From NCBI GenBank assembly GCA_002105175.1, contig MCGE01000025.1, forward strand, positions 186,001 through 250,000: a DNA stretch of 64,000 nucleotides. The letters are read 5' to 3'. Below are positions 22,129 through 32,111 of the stretch, piece after piece. Within the stretch, counting starts at the first letter, position 1, and each line of letters starts with the position of its first letter. Source of the DNA: Absidia repens. Its lineage: Eukaryota > Mucoromycota > Mucoromycetes > Mucorales > Cunninghamellaceae. The translations under genes and the position numbers were made by a program. The notes beneath the pieces were generated by a model. It was not told the origin of the DNA and made no database searches. It saw nothing but the letters and a program-made list of their open reading frames with translations.

Positions 22129-23927
22129 ATGATATCGGTTTCTTATAAATATCGCCTACCGTATATATTCGCCATTTTTTCATTATTTTTTCTATATCGG
22201 TTTACTCATCTTGACCAAGAAATTCGCTCACCATCCGTCACCCCAACTACATCCGATAATCAACAAGGAGAACAATCGATTTTTTTTGAACAAGATAAGT
22301 CATCGCCATCGTTGAGTGGTCTCGAACAACAGGATTCGAAAGCATCATGTCTTTCAAATGACGTAGAAAGGAATACAGACCGTAATCATAACAATGCTCA
22401 TCTGGACTTCTGGGTGAATTTACCTCAAGAAACAATCCAGACTTACCAGGCGCAATGGCAGCAGTTTATGGAGCGGGAAATGAAAAAACCTGTACCAACT
22501 TCCAAAATATTTAAAGGCAGTGGTATCGTTCTCGTCGCTGGTAATGGGGATACTTTCACTCGCGCCCTTACTACTATTAAACTGTTAAGAAATTATGGAT
22601 GTTCTCTACCTATCGATGTATGGCACTTGAATGATGAACAACCCACGGTTGAAATGGCAAAAGAATTAAATGATCTTCAGGCACAACCACGCGACTTATC
22701 CGACAAAAATCTAATTCGACCGATTGATGAACGAAGAGGTGCCAGTAAACAGTAAAGCACATTGGGAAAAAAAAAATAAAGATGAAAGCTAATCTCATGA
22801 TCAATCGATTTTTTTTTTTTTTTTGTCAGGTTTCAAATAAAAGTAGCGGCGATCATTAATTCGGCGTTTGAAAATGTTTTATATCTTGATTCTGATAACA
22901 TACCCACCACAGATCCAAGCTTCCTTTTTGATCATCCTGCTTATTTGAAGACAGGTGCACTTTTTTGGCCTGATTTCTGGTAAAAAAAAAAAAAAAAAAA
23001 AAAAAAGAGAGAGAGAACACATACTAGCAATAACAGCTAACGATTTTGACTTTTAGGAAGACACATGGAGAAAATAGTATTTTTGATATTCTTGGTGTTG
23101 ACTGCACTGATGAATGGGAACAAGAAGTAAGTTGAGCAAACGAAATGAATAATTAAAGACATTTTATTAAATTGCTTTTTTTGGACGTAGTCCGGACAAA
23201 TGGTGATTAACAAAATCAAGTCTTGGCATCCTCTACAATTGGCTTGGTACATGAATGATCATCATGGTGAGTAAATCACCAATATGTTCTTTTCCTTTTA
23301 CTAACCTTTTATTTTATTTTATTTTTCCCAAAAAAAAATATAAACAGACCTCTATTATCAATTTTAAATGGTGATAAAGATACATTTCGATTTGCATGGA
23401 AGGTAAGCTCAATTTTTTTTTCACATATATTTTAAATCCCCGATCGCATGACTTTTTTTGTACCTGAAATGGAATGACTGATTTTTTTTTGTTGTTATTA
23501 GGCATTAAAAGTACCTTACTACATGAACCCAAATTACTTAGGGATGGGAGGCACTCTAATCGATGACAAATTTTGCGGACATACAATGATACAATACCCA
23601 CCGCCATTTTCTTCTGGTGAAGAAAAAATGATCCCGCTGTTCGTGCATGCCAACCTTTTGAAAATTACTGACAAAGTCCACTTTTTACATCAAGACGGTG
23701 TAATGACAGAAAGACCATGGGAATGGATTAAGCGATACCCTAAAGGAACGAAAACAACTTGGCTATTACCTGAATTTTATATTAGTGGATTTAGCCGTGC
23801 GTGTATGGATTTTTCATCAAATCAAGGTGAGCTGCGAACTGAATTAGAGCCTTTTGATTCGGTAGTGTCAGGGTTACAGCAGCTCTATTTCGATTTTGGT
23901 GGAATTGGTGGGGAAACAAGAGGATAG
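22129..23927 (+). CDS. MNN1-type mannosyltransferase, glycosyltransferase family 71
   Basis: Six exons (22129-22751, 22830-22979, 23057-23126, 23191-23270, 23348-23402, 23502-23927) give 467 aa. A short cytosolic tail and one signal-anchor (about residues 10-27, LPYIFAIFSLFFLYRF) give a type II Golgi topology. After a Ser/Gln-rich stem comes the catalytic domain: GSGIVLVAGNGDTFTRAL, the metal-binding DSD at 228-230 (VLYLDSDNIP) and KTGALFWPDFW, all typical of GT71. Members add alpha-linked mannose to N- or O-glycans from GDP-mannose. The exon 4 donor must be GA|GTAAAT, four bases after the nearer GTGAGT, to keep the frame open. The precise linkage cannot be told. Confidence 0.9.
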
Positions 23928-24490
23928 TCAATAAAATAAAATAAAAATAAAACTGTTATATATTACAAAAAGATTTTTTCTCAATAAAAATATATATCTG
24001 ATGTGGGGGAGGAGATGCTTGCTTCAATGTCTCCTTGAATGAAACAAGAACGTTATGAGAGGGATGGGATTTTGATACATAGATAATGGGTTGTATTTAA
24101 AAAATTCAAAAATGATTTTATGAAACCCCGCCCACACGCACAAAAAAAATTAAAGCAAAAAATAAATATCAATGCACACACAAATACACACACACACACA
24201 CACACAAGCAGCAGCCAATACATGAGATATACGCAATTTTTAAGAAAACTATTATCGTCAAACATAGTATTGTCAAAAGAGAAACAAGAAAAACTCGAAA
24301 AAACATACATATCATCCTGAGAAAGGAGGTTAAAAAAAAGAATCAAAGGAGAATTGTGGAAGAAGGGAGCATTTTTTTATGCGCGAGGGGTCAAAAACAC
24401 TCCATACTACTGCATTATATAAAAAAGACCTCTTTGGCCTATCAATCCTCTTTTTTCTCTTTTCTTATTTTTTGTTCTTTATTATACGAG
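23928..24490. other. spacer with CA repeat
   Basis: Contains a CA microsatellite (about 24175-24206) and AT-rich DNA. A pyrimidine-rich tract with a TATATAA-like box near 24417-24423 precedes the next gene. Confidence 0.5.
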
Positions 24491-25177
24491 ATGTACTTGT
24501 CTAGTCTATTCCTATTTTTCACAGTAACCATCTTCTCTTTATGTTCTGCTGAAACTCAATCAAAAAGTGGTGAATTTATCATCACCTCACCTTTGGATGA
24601 TGGTGTTTATGTTGCCGGGCAGCAATTGCCCATAACCTACATTCTCCTTGATTCTGGTTCAGGTAAATCTTTTTTTTTTTTTTTTTTTGCTAGTCAATAT
24701 TAAAAAAACAAAAAAACATCAACCGGGAACTGAATCATATCTTTCTTTCTTTCTTTTTTTTTTCAAGGGTTAAACTTGAATATTTATTTTCAACCAGGAC
24801 CTGGAATCAATAGCACGGGAAGTGTGATTGCGCAAAATGCAGATGTTTCAAAAGAAGCAGGAGCTGTCGTCACCATCAATGGAAAATATTACTGGCAGCA
24901 TACCTACAACTACAAGATAGCTGATAGTGCCCCACCAGGATCTTATCATGTTGTTTTTGAATCGGTTGATACAAACACAAATACTTCTGTGCCTGTTCTT
25001 ATACGCCCTTATGTAAATATGACAGTAGCAGCTGCATCCTTTAGTGCCTCTGCTTCTGCTGCTAGCGCTACCGAAAGCACAAGTACTAGTAAATCAATGG
25101 GATTGCATTTGGAGCCACTCATGCCTTTCATATTGGCTTTCACTTCCTTCACCTTTTATTCATTAATGTGTTACTGA
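24491..25177 (+). CDS. Kre9/Knh1-like GPI-anchored Ser/Thr-rich surface protein
   Basis: Two exons (24491-24662, 24768-25177) give 193 aa. There is a signal peptide (MYLSSLFLFFTVTIFSLCSA), then a single beta-sandwich domain of the Kre9/Knh1 N-terminal type (FIITSPLDDGVYVAGQQLPI through GSYHVVFESV). A Ser/Ala/Thr-rich stalk and a hydrophobic C-terminal segment (PFILAFTSFTFYSLM), as in a GPI signal, follow. Potential N-glycosylation sites are visible (NST, NTS, NMT). Such proteins sit at the plasma membrane or wall. Its role is not known from sequence, though Kre9 relatives affect beta-1,6-glucan. It lies directly downstream of the mannosyltransferase. Confidence 0.82.
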
Positions 25178-25536
25178 ATATAGATAAAATGGTGACCTAA
25201 TTCAAGTCACTCTATTTCTTTAAACTGTATGTGGTGTATACTTTTGATCCCCCCTTTTTGCAATGATTTAATTTTAATTCCCGCCATTTTTTTATTAGGC
25301 GGGCACAATAAATATTCCTTTTTTTTCATTTCCATTTCCATTTTTCTTTTCTTTCTTTCTTTTTTTTTTTTTTTTTTTTGTTTTGATTAATTAATTGACA
25401 ATGACTTCAACTTATAACCATTTACCCGCTCAACTCAAAAATCGCTACATTATTGCTAGACATGGATTTTCTTTGGCTAACAATGATAAGTTGATTTGCA
25501 GCAACCCGGACATCGCCATACCTGCCACTGGGGGAC

Positions 25537-25818
25537 TGATGTGATTTAGCTTTATTTATGATTTTGACATTTCGGGTTTAGTTTTTTTTTACCCCTTTTT
25601 AGTTTATATTTTTACACCTTCCGTTCTTTCTCTTCTTCCTCTTATTTTTTTATCTCAAACCACTCTACTTTTAACATTCTATATTGAACCGGCCATAGTC
25701 GGTAAGTGTTATTTTATTCGCCCTTCATTTCTCTTTTATGTAAATATGATGTGGGTGCTAAATACCCACTTTTAATAAATTAGGTTCTTTTTACACAACA
25801 AATCTTCACTCTATATCA
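25537..25818 (+). repeat. 5' LTR
   Basis: 282 bp, starting TGATGTGATTT and ending CTATATCA. It contains TATA-like sequence and TTTAATAAATTAGG near the 3' end as a likely poly(A) signal. Confidence 0.97.
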
Positions 25819-26087
25819 AATTGGTGCTCACTACAGGGGAGATTATCGTATACTCGTCTTTCTCAACAATAGTAACGAATCTCACCTTCGAAACCTTTCC
25901 TCAAAATATTTATATTTTTGAAACACTTTGTCTATTCAAACACTTCAAAATTACCAAATCCAACAAAATCAACAAAAACAACAAAAACAACAAAAGCAAC
26001 AAAATCAACAAAAACAACCAAACAAATCAACCAAATCAACTAAATCAACCAAATCAATCGAATCAACAACCAACTAAACAAACCAAA
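25819..26087 (+). other. retrotransposon leader: putative primer site and A/C-rich tract
   Basis: Two bases after the LTR comes TTGGTGCTCACTACAGGGGA; TGGTGCTCACTAC would pair with a tRNA 3' end (GUAGUGAGCACCA) if such a tRNA exists. About 130 bases of CAA/AAC/AAT-type A/C-rich sequence follow (about 25950-26080), which would be unstructured RNA. The Gag frame stays open through it without an ATG. Confidence 0.6.
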
Positions 26088-29000
26088 ATGTCAATGAAAG
26101 CCCCGAAACTTCTAGACAAGCGTTACGGTGAATGGCTCACCGTCTTTGAAAGGATTGCTTCATTTAACGAATGGCCTGAAGATGAAAAGCTAACCAGGGC
26201 CGTCATGTCTCTGACTGGCTCGGCCCAATCTTGGGCTATCCGATCATCACACACCTCATGGAAATCTTTTGTCAAGGACTTCAAGGATAGATACATGAAA
26301 AAGGAAAACGTCTTTACTTACTACTCAAAGCTCACTTCCATCAAGCAAAAACGTGGAGAAAGCAATCGTAAATTCATCCATCGTGTAGACAAATTGTGGA
26401 CCTCTTATAAAGCTATTGCCAATGATTCTGGTGAACCCATTCCTTCCTTTGAATTGCTTGTAATCAAAAACATCATCAAGGGCCTGAAATCCAAATCTCT
26501 TCGCTGTGCTTTGAGGATGCAAGGTTATGTCACTGTTGCAAGCTTCATCCAGGGTTTCCGGGATGTAAATGACCTCTCTGGCTCTGAAGACGAATCGGAC
26601 TCGTCATTAGATTCTGATCATTCAAGTTCCTCTAAATCCTCTCAAGACTCTATCTCATCCAAGCTGGTAACCAAGCCTGGAATCATCAGTCAACCTACCA
26701 TCCTTCCTAACAGTACCAACGTGGAGGAATTAGTTGAATCAGTGAAGAAGCTGACGGTGGTCCTCATGTCGAAAAATATTGTGGATGCGAATTCAGATTC
26801 GGCGTCATCTTCAAAGGCTCAAAGTACACAGTCTATCCCACGCTCCCACTATCCTTGTACAAATTGTAATGAAAAAGGTCATGGTCCTAGCAAATGCAAG
26901 AGGCCTTGTAAATACTGTGAAGGTGACCATAGGTTTTATGATTGTGAACAACATAAAAAAACCACGCCTGCTGTTGATTCAAAACTATGTTTACCCGAAG
27001 TCCTGAAGGTTACGGATGCCATGGCCATTACCAGGAAGGCGAAGGAAGCAGATCTACAAACAGCTACTCCAAACAAACGGTTGAAGGTTAAAATCAATTC
27101 TTCTTCTGATGTTACCCCTCTCACTGATAATCCTTTGGATGCCATTCAACTCCTCAATGAACCTGTCTTCTCAGTCTCACTCTCTCAATTAGCTGATCTT
27201 AGTCCAAGCATAAGAACAACATTGAAAAATGGTCTCACCAAGCATCATGTCAAGAAAGGAACAGCCCTGAAACTAGTACCTGACTCTCAATCAGTTGAAT
27301 TTGCTCTGCCTGAAGGAAATTCTGCACCTCACACACAAGGTATGGTTGCAGGATGTCACTGCCCTATGATTTTGGATGGTGGTGCTACCCAATGTATTAT
27401 AAGCAAAAACCTTGCTTTGTATCTCGGAATCCATGAACTTGATGCTACGGATACTCTATTAATGATGGCTAGTGGGAAAACTGTGACTCCTCTCGGTCTA
27501 TTAAAGAATTTACTCATCTCTGTTGGTAAATCCAAGGATGTTTCGGTTGAAGCCGTCTGTCTGGATGTGGATGATTATGACTTCTTGGTTGGAAGGTTGG
27601 CATTCCATGCTCTGGGTATAGACACTGATTGGAAAACACACTCTTGGACTGTCATGGATACTAAAGGAAATAAATCGCCATTGAAGGTTTCCTATCGCCA
27701 CACCAGGCTCACTGGAAATTTCCCTCCCCAATCTAGCCCTGAATCTATTGAAGATAGTGACAGCGATACCTCTTCTCAAGTTTCGTCTGAATCCATTATC
27801 TCATCACCTACCGAACAGGATCAATCCCCTGCCTATCTTGTGGCATTTGCTGGTCTCGCTGATTCAAATACTTCAGAAAATGATGATGTGGATCCTCGCC
27901 TTGGTAACCTTGTTAGTCGTATACAATCCAACAGGGTCATTCAAGATTTGAATATGGTAGATGAAGTCACTGGCTGTATTCAAAGAAATGTTGATTGTTT
28001 TGGAACTGATTATCAACATCTCAGACAAACGGATGTTACCACTCTACATGTCGAAACCGGGGATGCTCTCCCTATCTACCATAGACCTTATGGAAATCTC
28101 TCTTTCAAGGAAAAGGAATTTTTGAAACAAGAACTCACTGCCATGGTTGATAATGGTATCATTATTCCTACTACTTATCTTCCTTCTAATTCCAAAGCTT
28201 CGGGATGGTCATTCCCTTGTCGGCTTATCCAGAAGAAAACTGGTGATAAACGTTTGGTCACAAATTTTATGGATTTGAACAAAGTTACGGTCAGAGATAC
28301 ATGGCCGTTGCCCATTATGATTGAATTATTGGAACAATTGGGGGGATCAACTTTATTCTCTTCCATGGATCTTCTTAAGGGATTCCATCAAATCAAGGTA
28401 CAAGATTCTTCCATAAATAAACTCACCATCGCTACTCCTTTTGGGAACTATTCTTATGTGGTAATGCCTTTTGGTATACAAAATGGTCCCTCTACCTTCT
28501 GTAGAGCTATCTACCTTGCTTTAAATGAATTATTAAACAAGTCTGTGGTGGCCTATATCGACGATATCATTGTACACTCCCCTTCTCCAAACAAACATCT
28601 CCTTGACCTGGAAGAATTCTTTGCGTGTATCAAAAACGCCAATATGGTTCTTAATGCCAATAAATGCTCGTTCTTTGATCGGTCGGTCTTCTTTGTGGGG
28701 TTTATTGCCAACGAATTTGGGTATTATCCTGATCCTAAAAGGGTGGAAGTTATTCAGACATTCCCCAGACCATTGTGCCAAAGGGATGTCAGAGCCTTCT
28801 TAGGCATTATTGGATTTTACCGTCGACATGTACAATCGTTTGCGGATCAAACGGCTCCTTTGACTCTTCTTCTCAAAAAAGACGCATACTTTACCTGGAC
28901 TGAACAGATGGAAAAGTGTTTCCAACAAGCGAAATCGTTGTTGTCTCAGAAATGTTTACTGGTTTACCCTGATCCAAACAAGCCCTTTTATCTGTTCACG

Positions 29001-30629
29001 GACGCTTCTGACATCGGTATAGGTGCCGCCCTATGTCACAAAGATGAAAATGAATATGTGCCGATCGCTTTTATATCAAGAAAATTGCAAGCTGCTGAAA
29101 TCAAGTATCCCACCGTGGAAAAAGAATTGTTAGCCGTTGTCTACGCTTTCAAGCAATTTCGCAAGTTTCTCTTGGATAAGGAATTTTTCCTTTTCACAGA
29201 TAATTCAGCTGTGACCTATCTGTTTGTCAAGCAAGATGCCTCACAACGTTTACAAAGATGGACCCTTTGTTGCCTGGAATACTCATTCATTGTAAAACAT
29301 CTCCCTGGTAAACAGAATGTGGTAGCCGACACACTGTCAAGATTTCCTCCAACGCATGAACCCATATCAAATGGACAAGACGACATCGAATTTCTGTATC
29401 ATGGTCTTTTATTAATGGATGCTTTTTACGAATCTGAACTTGCCTTGATCTTCAAATTCTTACAACATCCCTGGTCTCAACGCTTCAATTCCAAAGTTAA
29501 ACAACAAGCTCGATTTTACTTTATTCACAATGGAAAATTAAACAAACGTGTCGGCGAACGGTCAGTGGTTGTCCCTTTCATTCCGGAACGACAAAGTATC
29601 ATAAAAATGATACACGATGGACATGGTCACTTCGGATCGCAATCTTCTTGGTCAATTTTATACCTTCATTATTGGTGGCCTTCTGCCTATAAGGATCTCA
29701 AGCATTTTCTACAATCATGTCACGACTGCCAAATGTTCTCAAGTGGCATTGAAGCACATTACTCTCACCATGTGGTTGGTACAAGACTCTTCGAACAATT
29801 CAGCATTGATTTTATTGGACCCTTTCCTGTCACGTCAAGAGGAAGTAAATTCATCGTCCTGGCGGTGGAAAACTTTTCCAGATGGCCAATTGCCCTCGCT
29901 ACTAAGGATAACGATGCCATTACTGCTGCTAGATTCATGTATTCTGAATTGTTTTGTAATTTCGGCCCTCCCACTCATCTCTTGTCGGATAATGGGGTAC
30001 ATTTTTTAAATCATACTGTCAAGCAATTTTTGGAAATCATAAAAACAAATCACAAACTCACCTCTATCTATTATCCTGAATGTAATGGAATGGTCGAAAG
30101 AATTAATGGTGTCATCATTGGAAGTCTCAAAAAAATCGCTCAAGAACAACAAGAAAATTGGGACCTACTATTACCTGCTGCGTTATATGCTTATCGTATC
30201 AAATGTCATTCTAGATTGAAAATTTCCCCATTCGAAGCATTATATGGACAAAGCCCTGTTTTCCCTATGGAGGACGTTCTGTTTAAGATTGGCAAGGTCA
30301 TTGGCTATGAAAGATTGGTCAGATTGTGGGGCTTAAGGAAAACACTCGAAACCAATGCTGTGGAATTAGAAGCAAAATCGAAGCAAGCAAAAGGAAAACC
30401 TCTATTCAAGACTGGCGACAAAGTTATAATGGTCAATTCCAAGCGTAGGGGACAAAGCAAACTTGATCCCAAATACTTCCCAATCATCTATCGTATCATC
30501 AAAGGATTTCATAACTCGTACGAGTTGATGGAAGAAGATGGAACAAAATTCAAACATAAGGTCAACGCCAAAAACTTGAAGTTATATCGACAACCCGATG
30601 AAGAGGTTAACCAGATAACTTCTGATTAA
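26088..30629 (+). CDS. Gag-Pol polyprotein of the Ty3/gypsy element
   Basis: One frame of 1513 aa from the first ATG (AAAATGTCAATG); no frameshift separates Gag and Pol. Gag ends with two zinc knuckles, CTNCNEKGHGPSKC from residue 257 and then CKYCEGDHRFYDC. The protease has LDGGATQC, with Asp430. RT carries YIDD at 823-826 and RNase H begins near FTDASD (Asp972). The integrase has an HHCC-type zinc domain (GHGHFG to SCHDCQ) and catalytic Asp1241, Asp1301 and Glu1337, with exactly 35 residues between the last two. No chromodomain is evident at the C-terminus. All catalytic motifs look intact except the unusual DGG in the protease. Confidence 0.96.
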   Translation: MSMKAPKLLDKRYGEWLTVFERIASFNEWPEDEKLTRAVMSLTGSAQSWAIRSSHTSWKSFVKDFKDRYMKKENVFTYYSKLTSIKQKRGESNRKFIHRVDKLWTSYKAIANDSGEPIPSFELLVIKNIIKGLKSKSLRCALRMQGYVTVASFIQGFRDVNDLSGSEDESDSSLDSDHSSSSKSSQDSISSKLVTKPGIISQPTILPNSTNVEELVESVKKLTVVLMSKNIVDANSDSASSSKAQSTQSIPRSHYPCTNCNEKGHGPSKCKRPCKYCEGDHRFYDCEQHKKTTPAVDSKLCLPEVLKVTDAMAITRKAKEADLQTATPNKRLKVKINSSSDVTPLTDNPLDAIQLLNEPVFSVSLSQLADLSPSIRTTLKNGLTKHHVKKGTALKLVPDSQSVEFALPEGNSAPHTQGMVAGCHCPMILDGGATQCIISKNLALYLGIHELDATDTLLMMASGKTVTPLGLLKNLLISVGKSKDVSVEAVCLDVDDYDFLVGRLAFHALGIDTDWKTHSWTVMDTKGNKSPLKVSYRHTRLTGNFPPQSSPESIEDSDSDTSSQVSSESIISSPTEQDQSPAYLVAFAGLADSNTSENDDVDPRLGNLVSRIQSNRVIQDLNMVDEVTGCIQRNVDCFGTDYQHLRQTDVTTLHVETGDALPIYHRPYGNLSFKEKEFLKQELTAMVDNGIIIPTTYLPSNSKASGWSFPCRLIQKKTGDKRLVTNFMDLNKVTVRDTWPLPIMIELLEQLGGSTLFSSMDLLKGFHQIKVQDSSINKLTIATPFGNYSYVVMPFGIQNGPSTFCRAIYLALNELLNKSVVAYIDDIIVHSPSPNKHLLDLEEFFACIKNANMVLNANKCSFFDRSVFFVGFIANEFGYYPDPKRVEVIQTFPRPLCQRDVRAFLGIIGFYRRHVQSFADQTAPLTLLLKKDAYFTWTEQMEKCFQQAKSLLSQKCLLVYPDPNKPFYLFTDASDIGIGAALCHKDENEYVPIAFISRKLQAAEIKYPTVEKELLAVVYAFKQFRKFLLDKEFFLFTDNSAVTYLFVKQDASQRLQRWTLCCLEYSFIVKHLPGKQNVVADTLSRFPPTHEPISNGQDDIEFLYHGLLLMDAFYESELALIFKFLQHPWSQRFNSKVKQQARFYFIHNGKLNKRVGERSVVVPFIPERQSIIKMIHDGHGHFGSQSSWSILYLHYWWPSAYKDLKHFLQSCHDCQMFSSGIEAHYSHHVVGTRLFEQFSIDFIGPFPVTSRGSKFIVLAVENFSRWPIALATKDNDAITAARFMYSELFCNFGPPTHLLSDNGVHFLNHTVKQFLEIIKTNHKLTSIYYPECNGMVERINGVIIGSLKKIAQEQQENWDLLLPAALYAYRIKCHSRLKISPFEALYGQSPVFPMEDVLFKIGKVIGYERLVRLWGLRKTLETNAVELEAKSKQAKGKPLFKTGDKVIMVNSKRRGQSKLDPKYFPIIYRIIKGFHNSYELMEEDGTKFKHKVNAKNLKLYRQPDEEVNQITSD

Positions 30630-30640
30630 GTTGGGGAGAC

Positions 30641-30922
30641 TGATGTGATTTAGCTTTATTTATGATTTTGACATTTCGGGTTTAGTTTTTTTTTACCCCT
30701 TTTTAGTTTATATTTTTTACACCTTCCGTTCTTTCTCTTCTTCCTCTTATTTTTTTATCTCAAACCACTCTACTTTAACATTCTATATTGAACCGGCCAT
30801 AGTCGGTAAGTGTTATTTTATTCGCCCTTCATTTCTCTTTTATGTAAATATGATGTGGGTGCTAAATACCCACTTTTAATAAATTAGGTTCTTTTTACAC
30901 AACAAATCTTCACTCTATATCA
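30641..30922 (+). repeat. 3' LTR
   Basis: 282 bp. It matches the 5' LTR except for one extra T in the run near 30713-30718 and one T fewer near 30772. It is followed by the second target-site copy GGGAC. Confidence 0.97.
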
Positions 30923-31595
30923 GGGACCCCTTGGAACTGGCTATGGTTTACATGAAAGAGGCAAACTTCAAGTCAAAGAAGTAGGAACAAAAAAAAAAGC
31001 ATGGGTAGTTTGATTGATGTGATAGCTCATGCCTATTTTCTCTCTCTCGCTCTTTTGAATTTAGTCTGCCACCTTGCTCGCTCAGCATCTTTTCCCTTCT
31101 GGTAAATATGAAGGCGCGACTGATGAACCTGTCAAGATTTTCTGCTCACCATTCAAACGGACCATGGAAACCGCCGCCATTATTCAAGAAACTCTCAACA
31201 ACAATGTTCTCAACAACAATGATGCCTCTGGTGATAGCAACACCAAGATTCAAGATCCTACCCCCACCTTGTCTCTACGCGAACGATGGTATGCCGACTA
31301 TGACATGACAAACGACGATAATTACAAGCTTTGCTGGGTGGACGATGAAACGGCTCCTGATCATGGTGAACATTCGAAGCACGGTGTGGAAGGCCCGGCT
31401 TCCGTCTCCGAACGTACGACACGATTTATTGTGGAAACCGTGGAAGCCACGATGGAAGGCAAGACAGTGATTCTCGTATGCCATGGTGATGTCTGTCAAA
31501 TCACGGCTACTGCCTTTATGCACATTGAACCTTGGCGCCATCGGGGCATCAAGCATGTCGATACAGCCGAATGGAGAGATACTTTGGAACTTTAG

Positions 31596-32111
31596 ATGAT
31601 GACTGACTGACTTAACTGGTAGGGTCGGTGATAGGAATTTTAGTGCCTTTTTTATAGACTAGTTTAGATGTGTGCTTTCTTATTACGTAGATAGATAGAT
31701 TAGATAGATACATAGACTTAGGTGTTGATAAAATAAAATACAAAAATGATACACTATTTTGTCCTGCCCTTTTTTTATTTTTTTATTTTTTTATTTTTTT
31801 ATTTTTTTTTGCATTGCTGTGATTTGGCAGGTGCTTGGTTTTTATTTTTGGTTATTGAATCAACAATCATTGTATTGTATATATCATACTGGGACAGATA
31901 GAGACAGACGGTAAAAAAAACCATCACATTTTATTTATTCCTGATTGCTTGATGGAAGAGGGATAAAATGATAGGGTGAAATTTGTTTTATTCATAATCG
32001 TGTGATGAGGAAAGGGGATTGTTTGAATATATTTTATGTTAGGATGTAAAATGCGTGATTGTGTGATGTGTATCTAAACTAAGTGTGTGATGGGAGAAAG
32101 AATAGTTTGTA
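31596..32111. other. convergent spacer
   Basis: 3' flanks of the phosphatase (+) and MTR3 (-). It includes an eight-base T7A-type repeat (about 31768-31811) and several AATAAA-like signals. No gene. Confidence 0.5.

Larger units (their letters stand above)
25537..30922 (+). mobile_element. complete Ty3/gypsy LTR retrotransposon
   Basis: A 5386-bp element bounded by two 282-bp LTRs (TG...CA ends) and a perfect 5-bp target duplication GGGAC (25532-25536 and 30923-30927). One open frame encodes Gag and Pol in the order Gag, protease, RT, RNase H, integrase, which defines Ty3/gypsy. A purine-rich GGGGAGAC lies just before the 3' LTR. The LTRs differ by only two single-T length changes, so insertion is young and the element is probably competent. 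It lies in the same orientation as the host gene. Confidence 0.97.
25401..31595 (+). pseudogene. histidine phosphatase (PGAM-like) gene split by an LTR retrotransposon
   Basis: Coding parts are 25401-25536, 30928-30980 and 31065-31595. With the element and one target-site copy removed they would make a 239-aa protein. The first part has the phosphohistidine motif IIARHGFSLANN (RHG at 20-22). The last part has FCSPFKRTMETA, DHGEHSKHGVEGPASVSER and the second histidine in VILVCHGDVCQI, all features of the superfamily. As it stands the first part runs into the LTR and stops after 47 codons (CTG ATG TGA). The flanking exons show no other damage, which fits a recent loss. The substrate is unknown; an intact allele or paralogue may exist elsewhere. 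Confidence 0.9.

Noticed and set aside
25821..26087. Upstream extension of the Gag-Pol frame as part of the protein
   Set aside because: It begins at a TTG inside the primer-site region and has no ATG until 26088; treated as leader.
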